Position numbers and translations under genes: made by a program
The notes under the pieces: generated by a model
Told to the model about the DNA's origin: nothing
The model's database searches: none
Seen by the model: the letters and a program-made list of their open reading frames with translations, nothing else
From: Lojkania enalia
Lineage: Eukaryota; Ascomycota; Dothideomycetes; Pleosporales
DNA: 64,000 nucleotides
Direction of reading: 5' to 3'
NCBI GenBank assembly: GCA_010094045.1
Contig: ML986592.1
Span: 325,921-389,920 of the forward strand
In this document: positions 1 to 10,057 of the stretch, piece after piece
How positions within the stretch are numbered: position 1 is the stretch's first letter
Layout of the letters: the number at the start of each line of letters is the position of its first letter

Positions 1-669
1 TAGTTAATTAGTATATCTACTTATACCTGCGAATTAATAGAAGAACTATCTAAAACTACCTATTTATTATTATAAACCTAAATACTTAGGATTGTATTAT
101 TAGTATTAAATAGTTATATTATTTTTAACTCCAGCTAGATACAGATAAGAATTAGATTATATAGCCTTCTAAGTATTCTACTACTTATAATCTTTTACCT
201 TCTCTTCTTATATAATTAACTTAGCTAGTATATAATAAAGAAGTAGAACTAGATATCCGGCGACGCGACGCTCTATAAGAAAAGAACTAGTATTAGTAGT
301 CCCGTAGTCTGACTATCTATTATATTAAGGGTCTATTAAAACTATTAAAACTATATTAGTCTTCTATAATCTAGAATCTAAATAAGCTTAGAGCTCCTAT
401 ACGCCTATATATAATAAAGTCTAAACCCGATCTAAAGAAAGTCTATTCTCTTATTATTACTCTTATCTTAGCTAATACTTTCTACTTTAATATAAAGAGG
501 AAAGAGAATAAGTTTTTCTCTACATCTCTATACAAAATCGAGCAGCTAATTAAAGATAAGTAAACTCTAGAGTTAGAAGATAAGACTGAAAATAAAGTAC
601 TAGTAAATTTCTAATTACTATCTAAATACTATAAATATTAAAATATATTTAGTAAAACTGCAGCTTATT

Positions 670-3610
670 AATTACTAAAATACCGCCCTTATAATTATAA
701 GATTATTCTTATAGAACCTCTCCCTAATAGTTACAGTCTATTATATAAGTAGAATATTAAGAAGCTAGAGGTAACTAAGAAGTATATTATAGATAATCTA
801 TAGTATAGGTATATTAAGTAGAGTTAGAGTTCTTTTATATCTCTAATTCTTTACATCTGTAAATTTAATAGCAACCTATATTTCTGCGTAGATTATTATA
901 AACTTAATACTCTTACCTATAAGAATATATATCTAATACTGTATATAGATAAACTTCTATTTAGACCTACTAAGGTAGCAATCTTTACTAAGTTTAATAT
1001 TCGCGTAGTTTTTAATAAGATTAGAATAGACCTTAGTTTTAAGAAATATACTACCTTTCAGACTCGATATAGAACTTATAAGTATAAAGTTCTACCTTTT
1101 AGATTATATAATAGCCTAGTAACTTACTAGTACTATATAAACGACGTACTAATCAACTATCTAGATAATTTCTATATTACTTATCTAGATAATATTCTTA
1201 TCTACTCTAAAGACAAGGCGACATACGCTATCTATATTAAGAAAGTTCTTAAGAGATTACGTTAAGTAGAGTTATAAGTTAATATTAAGAAGAGCGAATT
1301 CTATATTACCCGAACTAAATACTTTAGCTACATCCTATTAAATAAAGGTCTTAAGGTTAACTTAGAGAAGGTAGAAGTACTATATAACTAGTAGCTACCT
1401 ACTACTATAACGGGTGTAAAATCCTTCTTAGGTTTTACTAGATTCTATTAACAGTTCGTACTAGAATTCTCGCATATTATAAAGCTAATTATCGTACTAT
1501 AGAGTCTTATAACCCCTTTTATATAGACTTTAGAATGTAATATTACCTTTAAGAAATTAAAGTCAGCTCTATTAAGTATACCTATATTCTACTACTTTAA
1601 CCCTATATTAGAAATAAAAATAGAAACTTACGCCTCTAATAGAATAGTTATAGGAGTACTATTATAAAAATATCTTAATAGAAAATAGTACTCTATAGTA
1701 TTCTATAGTAAGGTTCTATCTAGTTTAGAACTAAACTAGGAGATCTATAATAAGAAACTATTCACAATTATTATTGCGTTTAAGTAATAGAGGGTAGAAT
1801 TTACTTCTATAGCTACTAGAACTCTAGTATATACCGATTATTACTTACTTAAATATTTTATAATTATAAAGGTACTTAATACTTATTAAGTTTATTAGAC
1901 TGAGGAATTAACTTAGTATTAGTTCTAAATTAAGTATACTTTAAGTAAGAATAATACTAGAGTAAATATCTTTAACTATTATAAATAAGATATAAAAAAT
2001 TTAAAAGCGGCTTAAACTAATAACTAGTTAAGAGTTCTATTTAGATTATATTAACTTTACCCCCGAATTAATACCGAATTAGTCTAGTCCTATATTACCT
2101 AAATAATAACTTAAGCAGCTATACTAAACGTTATTAAAGGCTAGAAGTAGGTTATATTACTAGACTCTCTAGAGTTGATTAATATATTACTATAGGAAAA
2201 CCGAGCCTCCTTTACGTAAGAATACACCCTCTTACCCTATAAGTATTAGATAGAGAACAGACTACTCTTCTACAATAATTACTTATATATTCTATTAGAT
2301 TTAGGCCTTTATATATAACTTATATAAGAGACTTATAACTAAGTATCCTCTATATACCTAAGCGCTACTAAAACCTATTAGTTACTATCCTAGAAGTACT
2401 ACTAGAAGAGTATAAAGGCTACTTATAAACGATATATATAGAATTATATTCTATACCGTAAAACTTATCTAATATAAACTTAAACCCTAGGTCTTATCTA
2501 CCTACTTCCTATACTAAATTAACTAATATAGTACCTATATATTAACTTTAAGGATTTTCCTATAGATAAGTCCGGATATAATTAGATTATAGTAGTAATC
2601 AATCGCCTATCTAAATAAGTAGTATCTATTCCCTATTATTATATAATTAACGTACAGGGAATAGCTAAATTATTTATTTAATAGGTATACTGCTTTAGCT
2701 ATACGCCCGAAACTATTATTTTAGACTAAAGACCTTAGTTTATATCTAGTTTCTAGTCCGAATTCTGCTATATCTTAGGTATAAAGATTAAATTATCTAC
2801 TACTTATTATAAAGAGACTAATAGATAGATAGAGATTATAAATAAGTATATTAATTAGAGACTACGCTCTTTTATATCCTTCTACTAGAATAACTAGAGT
2901 TCTCTATTACTTATAATCGACTAAATATAAGCGACTCTACTCTATACAACTATTAGAATATCTCTATATCAGATCTTATATAGATCTAAGCTCTATTAAA
3001 GTTAGAATTAAAAATATTCTATTAATCCTATTACTATAATAAATAAATTAAATTATAAGGATATTTTAGTTCTAGTAACTTATATATATATAGCCTAGGA
3101 AACTGTAAAGATTAATATTAAGAAGGCTTAAAATTGTATATAATCTATTATTAACTATTACTAGTAACTGATTAATTAGTAGATTAGTAATATAGTCTAC
3201 TTAAATACTAAGAACCTTATAGTCTAGAGACTGAGCCGAAAGCTATCTAATTAATAGGAGGGCTCTTTTAAAGTATTAGAATAGGTTAGAAACTTATACT
3301 ATCTACAGCTACCCCTAGGATTAAGAATATATAATATCTTCGTACTAAACCTACTATATAAAAACCCCTAGAATCTTCTACTATGGTAAGAAGTTTTAAA
3401 ACTACCCGCTATCGCTATTAAGAGGGTAGAAGAGTAGGAGGTTAAAGAAATACTGGCTAGTAAGCTATATTATAAGACCCTTAAATACCGTGTAAAATAG
3501 GTAGAATACGATTCTAATCTAGTCTAGTATAAAGCCTTAAATTTTATAGGTTTACCTTATAAGCTAAAAGCTTTTTATAATAAGTATTCGAATTAGCTAG
3601 GACCCTTAAA
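670..3610 (+). pseudogene. Dead gypsy pol: reverse transcriptase, RNase H, integrase, chromodomain
   Basis: Reading between stops, the RT core FCVDYYKLN lies at about 882-908. The catalytic box reads YLDNILIYS at 1192-1218, where the family has YLDD; the second Asp has become Asn, a G-to-A change that would abolish catalysis. RNase H follows at about 1618-1800 (IETYASNR, then FYSKVLSSLELN and IIIAFK). The integrase core spans about 2500-2960 (VVINRLSK, FISSF, EFCYILGIKIKLST). The chromodomain spans about 3430-3600 (KYRVK, then VEYDSN, and LPYKLKAFYNKY). Dozens of in-frame TAG/TAA codons, mostly at sites expected to be Trp or Gln, rule out function. Confidence 0.9.
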
Positions 3611-4790
3611 AGCTCTAACTAAATAGATTAAGGTATATAAAAATAGTATAGAGAATATAGATTATCTAGTAGATAATAATATATAAGAGTTAAGTAGTAG
3701 ATTAGAAAACTAAATTATAGGCCTAAAATTACTCCTCTATAAAATCTAGAAGGTCTAATAGTAGGCTATTAGATACTTCTCTAGTCCTCTTCTCTTCTAC
3801 CCTCCTTCCTCTTTCTTCCTTCTAAACTTCTCTTAAACCTCTCCTACCTTATTTTTAGCCGCCTAAGAGCGCCGCAATATTAGTTTAAAGGCTAGATACT
3901 AGAACTTTTAGGACTAAAACCTAATAGAGTAACTTAGTACTTTAGTAGAATAAAGCTACCTAGATACTAACTATAAGAAGACTATCTTTCTAACTTTTTA
4001 CAACCTGGGCTATAAATACTAGACTATAAGTAGACTTTAAAATAGCTTTAAAGGCTATCTTTTTATCCTTTTTATCCCCTATATATTAGACTACTACCTA
4101 CAGTTTAAAATAGCCCTAGAGGACTAGAAACTCTTCCTTATAGTAGGAGGGGATCTATAAGTATATTAGTAATAAGTACCCTACTAGTATTAAATACGAT
4201 TTATATAGGGTTGTACTTTTTATTTTATAAGGTATAATACTCGTATTTTTTTAAATCTTAGAAACTAAAAGATAAATATTATATACCGCCCGTAGGCGAG
4301 TGTATATATAGCCTAAAAGTAGATAATCTAAAAAGCTTCTAAAGAAGTTTTAAGAGGTAGGCGGAGTAGTATATTAATTAATTTTTTCTATAAAGCGTTA
4401 ATAATACTTTAATAATTAACGGTTTTAGAGATATATAATAATATATATAGAGTAGAAGTTGTTATTTAGTTAAGGAAGCTTAGTTAATAGCAACCTAGTA
4501 ATATACTAAAGCTAGTAAATACTTATTACTATACGCGACGAAATTGCAATATTAATAAACCGTTATAATAGTAGTTACCAGCCGATATATAGGTTAATTA
4601 TACTTACTATAAAAATCTTACTTAATATTATATTAATATATAAACATATCTCTATAGGTAACTATATATATTAGCTCTTACTAATAAATATCTTAAAGAA
4701 ATTTCTTTATCTAGAACCTATTTATAATAGCCCTAATTCCCTCCCAAACCAGTATAAATAGAGACTATCAGCCTATAAGAAGGGGGGTAG

Positions 4791-5069
4791 TATAATAATG
4801 CGAAGAAATCGTTCTACGAAAAGCTTTATATATAACCTTATCTTAAAGCTTTTTACTTATCTTATTTTACCCCTAGCTCCACCCCTTTTCCCTTCTATAT
4901 ATAGTTGTATACTCCCTTATAAGTAGCTTAGTAGTTCTTCTATATCCTTTTATATAAGGCCTATAGGTATTAATAGAATTCTTAGGTCCCTAAACCCCTA
5001 CGTACTCTTATATACCTCTAAGTAGATTTGTACGGTATTTAGACCTATTATCTTACCTATACTATTATA
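4791..5069 (+). repeat. 3' LTR of the chromovirus (279 bp)
   Basis: It starts right after the polypurine tract and aligns along its whole length to the less mutated copy at 6323-6601; both are 279 bp. In the intact state the ends are the inverted repeat TGTAAC...GTTACA. Here RIP-type changes have made them TATAAT...ATTATA. The 3' flank is ATTAG; the matching target duplication would lie upstream of the window. Confidence 0.88.
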
Positions 5070-5978
5070 ATTAGAGAACTAAATATTATTAGTAGCTAGT
5101 TAGATCTTTAAAATATCTAATAGTTTATATACGCCTAAATATCTTAAGAGTTTATTTAACTCTAGTAATCTATTTTAAGAATTTAAGATAGAGTTATATT
5201 TAAGTAGTAGAGTATATTTAGAGATATATAATTAGTATAAGAGGGTTAGATTTATAAATATCTAGACTAGATTAGAAAAATATAATCTACCTTAATAATA
5301 AATATAAGCTACTATTTTATAAAGTATTAGATATAGTATTTATAGATAATTAGGAAACGTGTTATAATTTATAGAGCTACCTATTTAAGTTTTATAGCCT
5401 ACCTATTAACTAGAAAGTAATAATATAGCGCTTAGTTACTAAGGTAATAACTAAAGCTAAACTACTAACTTTATTTATAATAGGTAGTAAGCTATAATAG
5501 TAGACTAGAGTTTTTAATTATATAGGGTTTAGTATAAAGATAGTTCCTATACTATTTTATAATAATTAGTAGATAGTAGATATTACTACTAAAGTAGTAG
5601 ATAAACTATAGACTAGATTATATTATATAGATACTTATTAGATATAGATTTAATAAAAAGTTAAAGTAGAAAAGTTATAGATTAACTAGAAGCTAATAAA
5701 CTAGATACTAGTAGACGGTTTTATAAAAGTACCACTTAAATAAAAGTACTTTACCTTTTTTAAAGTAGTTTAGTCTTATAAAGATATTTAGACTAGTTAA
5801 CTAGAAGGTAGATTTACTATTTACTATAGTTAGAGGGGTATATTATAGCTAAGCTATTTATAGTTAGCTCTTTAATAGGTTTAGGAATATATATATAGTA
5901 TATCTCGCATTTCTAGTTAATAGACGCAGTTTTCCAACCTTTAGTAGAGCTAGCTAGCTCTAACAATTCTTATAAAGT
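5070..5978. other. AT-rich RIP-mutated DNA of unknown origin
   Basis: About 900 bp of very AT-rich sequence with the same TA-rich, stop-filled texture as the chromovirus, between its 3' LTR and the next solo LTR. I cannot recognise a protein or terminal repeats in it. It may be a further transposon fragment, or single-copy DNA into which RIP spread from neighbouring repeats. Confidence 0.5.
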
Positions 5979-6232
5979 TATAATAATATAAAAAAATTGT
6001 TCTATAAAAAGCTTTTTATTTATCTTATTCTACCCCCAGCTCTACTTCTTTTCCCATCCGTATATAGTTGTATACTCCCTTATAAGTAGCTTAGTAGTTT
6101 TTCTATATTCTTTTATATAAGGCCTATAGGTATTAATAGAATTCCTAGGTTCTTAAACCTCTATATACTCCTATATATCTTTAAGTAGATTTATACTATA
6201 TTTAGACTTATTATCTTACTTATATTATTATA
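5979..6232 (+). repeat. Solo LTR, heavily RIPed, with 5-bp target duplication
   Basis: Same LTR family as 4791-5069, same orientation, 254 bp because about 25 bp are missing near the 5' end. It is flanked by a perfect direct repeat AAAGT at 5974-5978 and 6233-6237, which proves it inserted here as an LTR element and later lost its interior by LTR-LTR recombination. Confidence 0.88.
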
Positions 6233-6268
6233 AAAGTTTTTATTAGTATTTAAAACTATATTTATATA

Positions 6269-6786
6269 TATAATAGTATAGGTAAGATAATAGGTTTAAA
6301 TATAGTATAAATCTACTTAAAGTGTAACAATGCGAGGAAATCGTTCCACGAAAAGCTTCACATGCAACCTTATCCCAAAGCTTTTCGCTTATCTTATCCT
6401 ACCCCCGGTTCCGCCCCTTTTCCCATCCGTATATAGTCGCACACTCCCTCATAAGTAGCTCGGTAGTTCTTCTATATCCTTTCGTACAAGGCCTATAGGT
6501 GTTAATGGAATTCCTAGGTCCCTGAATCCCCACGTACTCCCATATGCCTCTAAGTGGATTCGTGCTGCATTCGGACCTACTATCTTACCTGCGCCGTTAT
6601 ATAAAGGTATATATAGGCCTTATATAAAAGGATATAGAAAAACTACTGAGCTACTTATAAGAGAGTATACAACTATATACAGATGGGAAAAGGGGCGGAG
6701 CTAGGGGTAGAATAAGATAAGTGAAAAGCTTTAGGATAAGGTTACATGTGAAGCTTTTTGTAGAACGATTTCTTCGCATCGTTACA
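6269..6786 (-). repeat. Inverted solo LTR interrupted by a younger LTR
   Basis: The reverse complement of the same LTR. The LTR's 3' end is at 6269 and its TGTAAC start is at 6781-6786. It is flanked by a perfect target duplication ATATA (6264-6268 and 6787-6791). A second LTR (6323-6601 plus its 5-bp duplication) sits inside it. With that insert removed, 234 bp remain, so about 45 bp of the original 279 are deleted near 6608, between an ATAT and the conserved ATAGGCC. Confidence 0.88.
6323..6601 (+). repeat. Young solo LTR nested in the inverted LTR
   Basis: A complete 279-bp LTR beginning TGTAAC with a perfect 5-bp target duplication TAAAG at 6318-6322 and 6602-6606. Its base composition is close to genic, with intact CG and CA dinucleotides, whereas the host LTR around it and the other two copies are strongly TA-shifted. 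It therefore arrived late or escaped RIP. It is the best template for this family's LTR. Confidence 0.9.
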
Positions 6787-6791
6787 ATATA

Positions 6792-7078
6792 TTTTTCTAC
6801 TATTAATAGTACTAAAAACTATAGTTTTAGAAGAAAATTTAAGCCTCTTTTTATTAATATAAGACTAAAATAAACTTATTTACCCTATAGTTCTTATTTA
6901 TTTTTTTAACCTTATAGAGCTTTTATATACTAGACACGTCTACAAAACATAATCACCACATGTCCACCATCCTCCCAAACCCTCCACACCACACCACCGG
7001 CTCCCACTCCCCCATCCTATTTCCCAATACCCTCCACAATTACCAAACCATCAAACCCCACATTCCAATACCCCCTCA
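6792..7078. other. Boundary between AT-rich block and genic DNA
   Basis: 6792-6930 is still AT-rich. From about 6941 to 7085 the + strand is almost G-free (C/A/T only) before the DUG2 stop codon. Read from the minus strand this G/T-rich stretch is probably the DUG2 3' UTR. No gene seen. Confidence 0.5.
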
Positions 7079-10057
7079 CTAACACTTCGGCAACTCCTCA
7101 AACACCTTCTTAAAAATCATCTTACTATTATACAAATTAACCAGCCTTAACCTCTCATTATCCAAATGCGCGCTATCGCTCGCCTGCCCACACGGTAAAT
7201 GCGCTGCGGGGGCCCCAAACTCCTTCTCTAAAAACCGGATCGAGGGGATACTGCCACCCTCTCGAATATATAGCGGCTTCCTCGCGACCATTGTAGGATC
7301 CAATAGCTCTGTATCCGGCTCCACGGAGCTGCTGGCCAGCGTATTTGATGTAGTGGGTGCGGGGCGAGAACGTGATATTGCGCTCGTGAGGTGCGATAAG
7401 TCTGATTTGGGGGCGTGGACCGAGGAGCGGCGACGCCCGAGCGTGGGGCCCCATACGGACATAATGGCAGATTCGAGGGTCTGAAAGATCTCGTTGGTAT
7501 AATCGCCCAGCCAGGGCTCGGCTTGGTGGTCGATGGCCACTTTTAACTTGTTCTTTGAGTCGAGTTTGTCGAATTCGGAGTGCAGGAAGGATTGTAGGGA
7601 TTTTGCGATTTCGGACGATTCTTGGTTGGGCACGAGGCGGAAGGATATGGATGCGCGAGCTAGTCGAGGAATAATGGTCGAGTTGTCGGGACCGGATGTT
7701 TGGAAACGATGGATGGTGAGCGAGGCCTCGCGCCATCTGCGCATAAGAGATTGAGCTAATGCTTCAGCGTCTCCTAGATCAGGATTGCCGCGGAGCAGAG
7801 TTTCGGTGATTTCATCATATAGATGGCGTTCATCGTCGGTAAGGCGTAAGATCGGGTCATAGAATCCGGGAATCAAGACTTTCCCGTGACTGCCAGTTAG
7901 CTTTGAAAGAAGCATTACTAGGTCTTTCAGGGGTTCATCAAGAAGAGCACTCCCATCAACACCACTGTGAAGATCAGGGTGCCTACTCTCGATCTGGACT
8001 GTGGCGTGAATGACACCTCGTAAGCCGTAAGTTAAGCACGGGACATGATCGTCGAGCCAGTAGCTGTTTGCAAGAAGAATCCAATCAACATCACCAATTA
8101 GCTCTTTATTTGCTTTGATCGCCTGTGCGAACCCGCGAGATCCGCTTTCCTCTTCTCCTTCAATGAGAAATAATATGTCGGAGCCAAGCAACTGCTCATT
8201 GGCTAGTTCATGAGCTGCGTATGTAGCAGCTATGATTGGACCTTTGTTGTCTGAGATGCCCCGTCCGTACAGGTAACCTCCTTCACCTGTCAGGGTAAAT
8301 GGATCATGCTTCCATTTGCCATGCTCGTTTTCTGCGGCAATGACGTCGTAATGGCCATAAAATAGAATTTTCTTCCTTAATGCTGTTGTAGTAGGGTTGC
8401 CCCTGAATTTTGCAAAGACAATGGGATTGTAAGGCTCCGCTGTATTAAGCATCTCTGTTGCAGCACCAAAATTCTGAAATACAGAACGAAGAAAAGAAGC
8501 GCCTCTTCTGCAGTCTGCGCGATACTTGGGCAACGATGATACTGTTCGAAACGATACAAATTCAGTTAGAGATTCAACCATAAGATCTATATTGGGAGTT
8601 CAGTATTTGCGTAAAATTTCTGGAATGTGGACCAACCGTTATTGCTTCTTTTTGTTTTCGGAACCGAGTCTGCGCAATCCTGTACATCCCAGATAACTAT
8701 GGTGTTGTCATTACCGCCGGTAACGAAGATTGGCTTATCGTCATATGTAGTAAACGTTGAAGCAAGAATAAGGCCGTCGTGTGCCTTGAAGGTAGTCACT
8801 GTTTCATAATGTTCGTTGAACTTCTATGAATCGTTAGCTTGGGATGAATTGGTATTTTAGTTATACCCACTTGCACAAGACCGATAATACCACCAGCAAA
8901 GAGAAATCCACCACCAAGGCTCAGCGAAAGAACGTCACCGATGTTCGTCTTCAGACTTCTTACTAGTTGTCGCGTCTCGAGATCCCAGACATTGACTTCT
9001 CCGTCAAAGCGACCACTGTAGAGAAAAGAGCCATCATGTGCCAACGAAAGAATAGATTCGCCTTCTTCCCGACCATCTTCAAGCTCATAGATATGGGAAA
9101 TAGCGCCACCTCTAGGGTCAATCCTCCACAGCAGTATACGGCCATCTCCACCTCCCGAAACAAGCACCTCTTCTGACGGAGCATCTGGTAGGATTCCTTG
9201 CCCCAGCAGCATACAGTAAACGTATCCATAGTGTGCAAACTGGTGTATATCCTGCTTGTCGATTTCAAGCCCTTGGCCCCCAACTGCATCCCGCCCTTCA
9301 GCCCCAAGTGACGGCCTAGGAGTCTGGACTCCGCCGGGGCCGGCCGAATCGAAGAACTTATCTATCCGCTCCGAGGGGTGGGAGGTGAGCGCAGGTCGGG
9401 GTCGCTTATCTTTCTCTTTCAGATCGTACCACTGGAGCATGTTAGGACTCGGAGGATTTATGAGAGACAAGCCGTACCTGAATACTCGTGTTCTGTGCCC
9501 CAAGATACACCGTTTTATGGTATGAAGAATATGCAACACAGAATATGTCCCCAACGTCATAGGTAGACCAAAGCGAGTATAAGCGGAGAAAGGTGGTTGT
9601 GTCCCAGACCTAAACCGTCATGGGAGATCGTACCAAGGAGGAAGAGGCAGACACTCACATTTACAATGGGATCCGTAGCACTCGAAAAGAGTAGAGCCTC
9701 ATCTTTCGGAAGGCATAGTCCTAGTACACTTCCTTTGTGGGCCTGTATGACCCTGCGACGCTCATAGGTGTTCAGGCTATACACCTTCTCCTTGTCAGGT
9801 CCTTGCACTTATTAAGACTGCTCTTTCAAACGTACAAGTATCTCCCCTCCCTGTGTGCCAGCGAATATATTTTTGGGAGAAACGGCGAGTGCGAGTATAG
9901 ACTTGTCGTGCTTCATTCGGTGGGAGAGGGCGGGGATGCGATTTGAGGCCGGTGGGGCGTCGATATTGTCCTTGGTATTCGCATTGCTGTCATGATGAGG
10001 CGGCGGTCCTGCCTCGTTTGTTTGGGTTAGCCTGGGTTTCTGTGAATTGGAGGACAT
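7079..10057 (-). CDS. DUG2: Dug2-type WD40 + M20 metallopeptidase (glutathione-degrading complex)
   Basis: Six exons on the minus strand: 10057-9836, 9784-9659, 9609-9478, 9431-8871, 8823-8637, 8586-7079; 911 codons in one frame. Residues about 40-410 are WD40 repeats (GEILVYSLN, NVWDLETRQLV, IVIWDVQDC). Residues 412-911 are an M20 peptidase with its metal-ligand motifs: GHYD (His488/Asp490), GRGISDNKG (Asp522) and EGEEESGS (near 554), plus the C-terminal ASDSAHLDNERLR. In yeast Dug2 partners Dug3 to cleave glutathione in the cytosol outside the gamma-glutamyl transpeptidase route; the domain order and length (yeast about 880 aa) match. The start is the Met of MSSNSQKPRL; an in-frame Met 59 codons upstream (10234) is also possible. 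The last intron (8587-8636) has an unusual GTTGGT donor. Confidence 0.9.

Larger units (their letters stand above)
1..5069 (+). mobile_element. RIP-degraded Ty3/gypsy chromovirus retrotransposon, 5' end outside the window
   Basis: An AT-rich stretch full of stop codons, in which the gypsy pol order is still readable on the + strand: reverse transcriptase, RNase H, integrase core and a C-terminal chromodomain. It is closed by a polypurine tract (4779-4788, AGAAGGGGGG core) directly before a 279-bp 3' LTR. An integrase ending in a chromodomain is the hallmark of the chromovirus branch of Ty3/gypsy. Nearly all damage is C-to-T or G-to-A type (CAG to TAG, TGG to TAG or TAA, GAC to AAC), as expected of fungal RIP. 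Positions 1-600 should hold gag/protease remains, which I cannot resolve. About 1.1 kb between the chromodomain and the polypurine tract is non-coding. The 5' LTR must lie to the left of the window. Confidence 0.9.
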
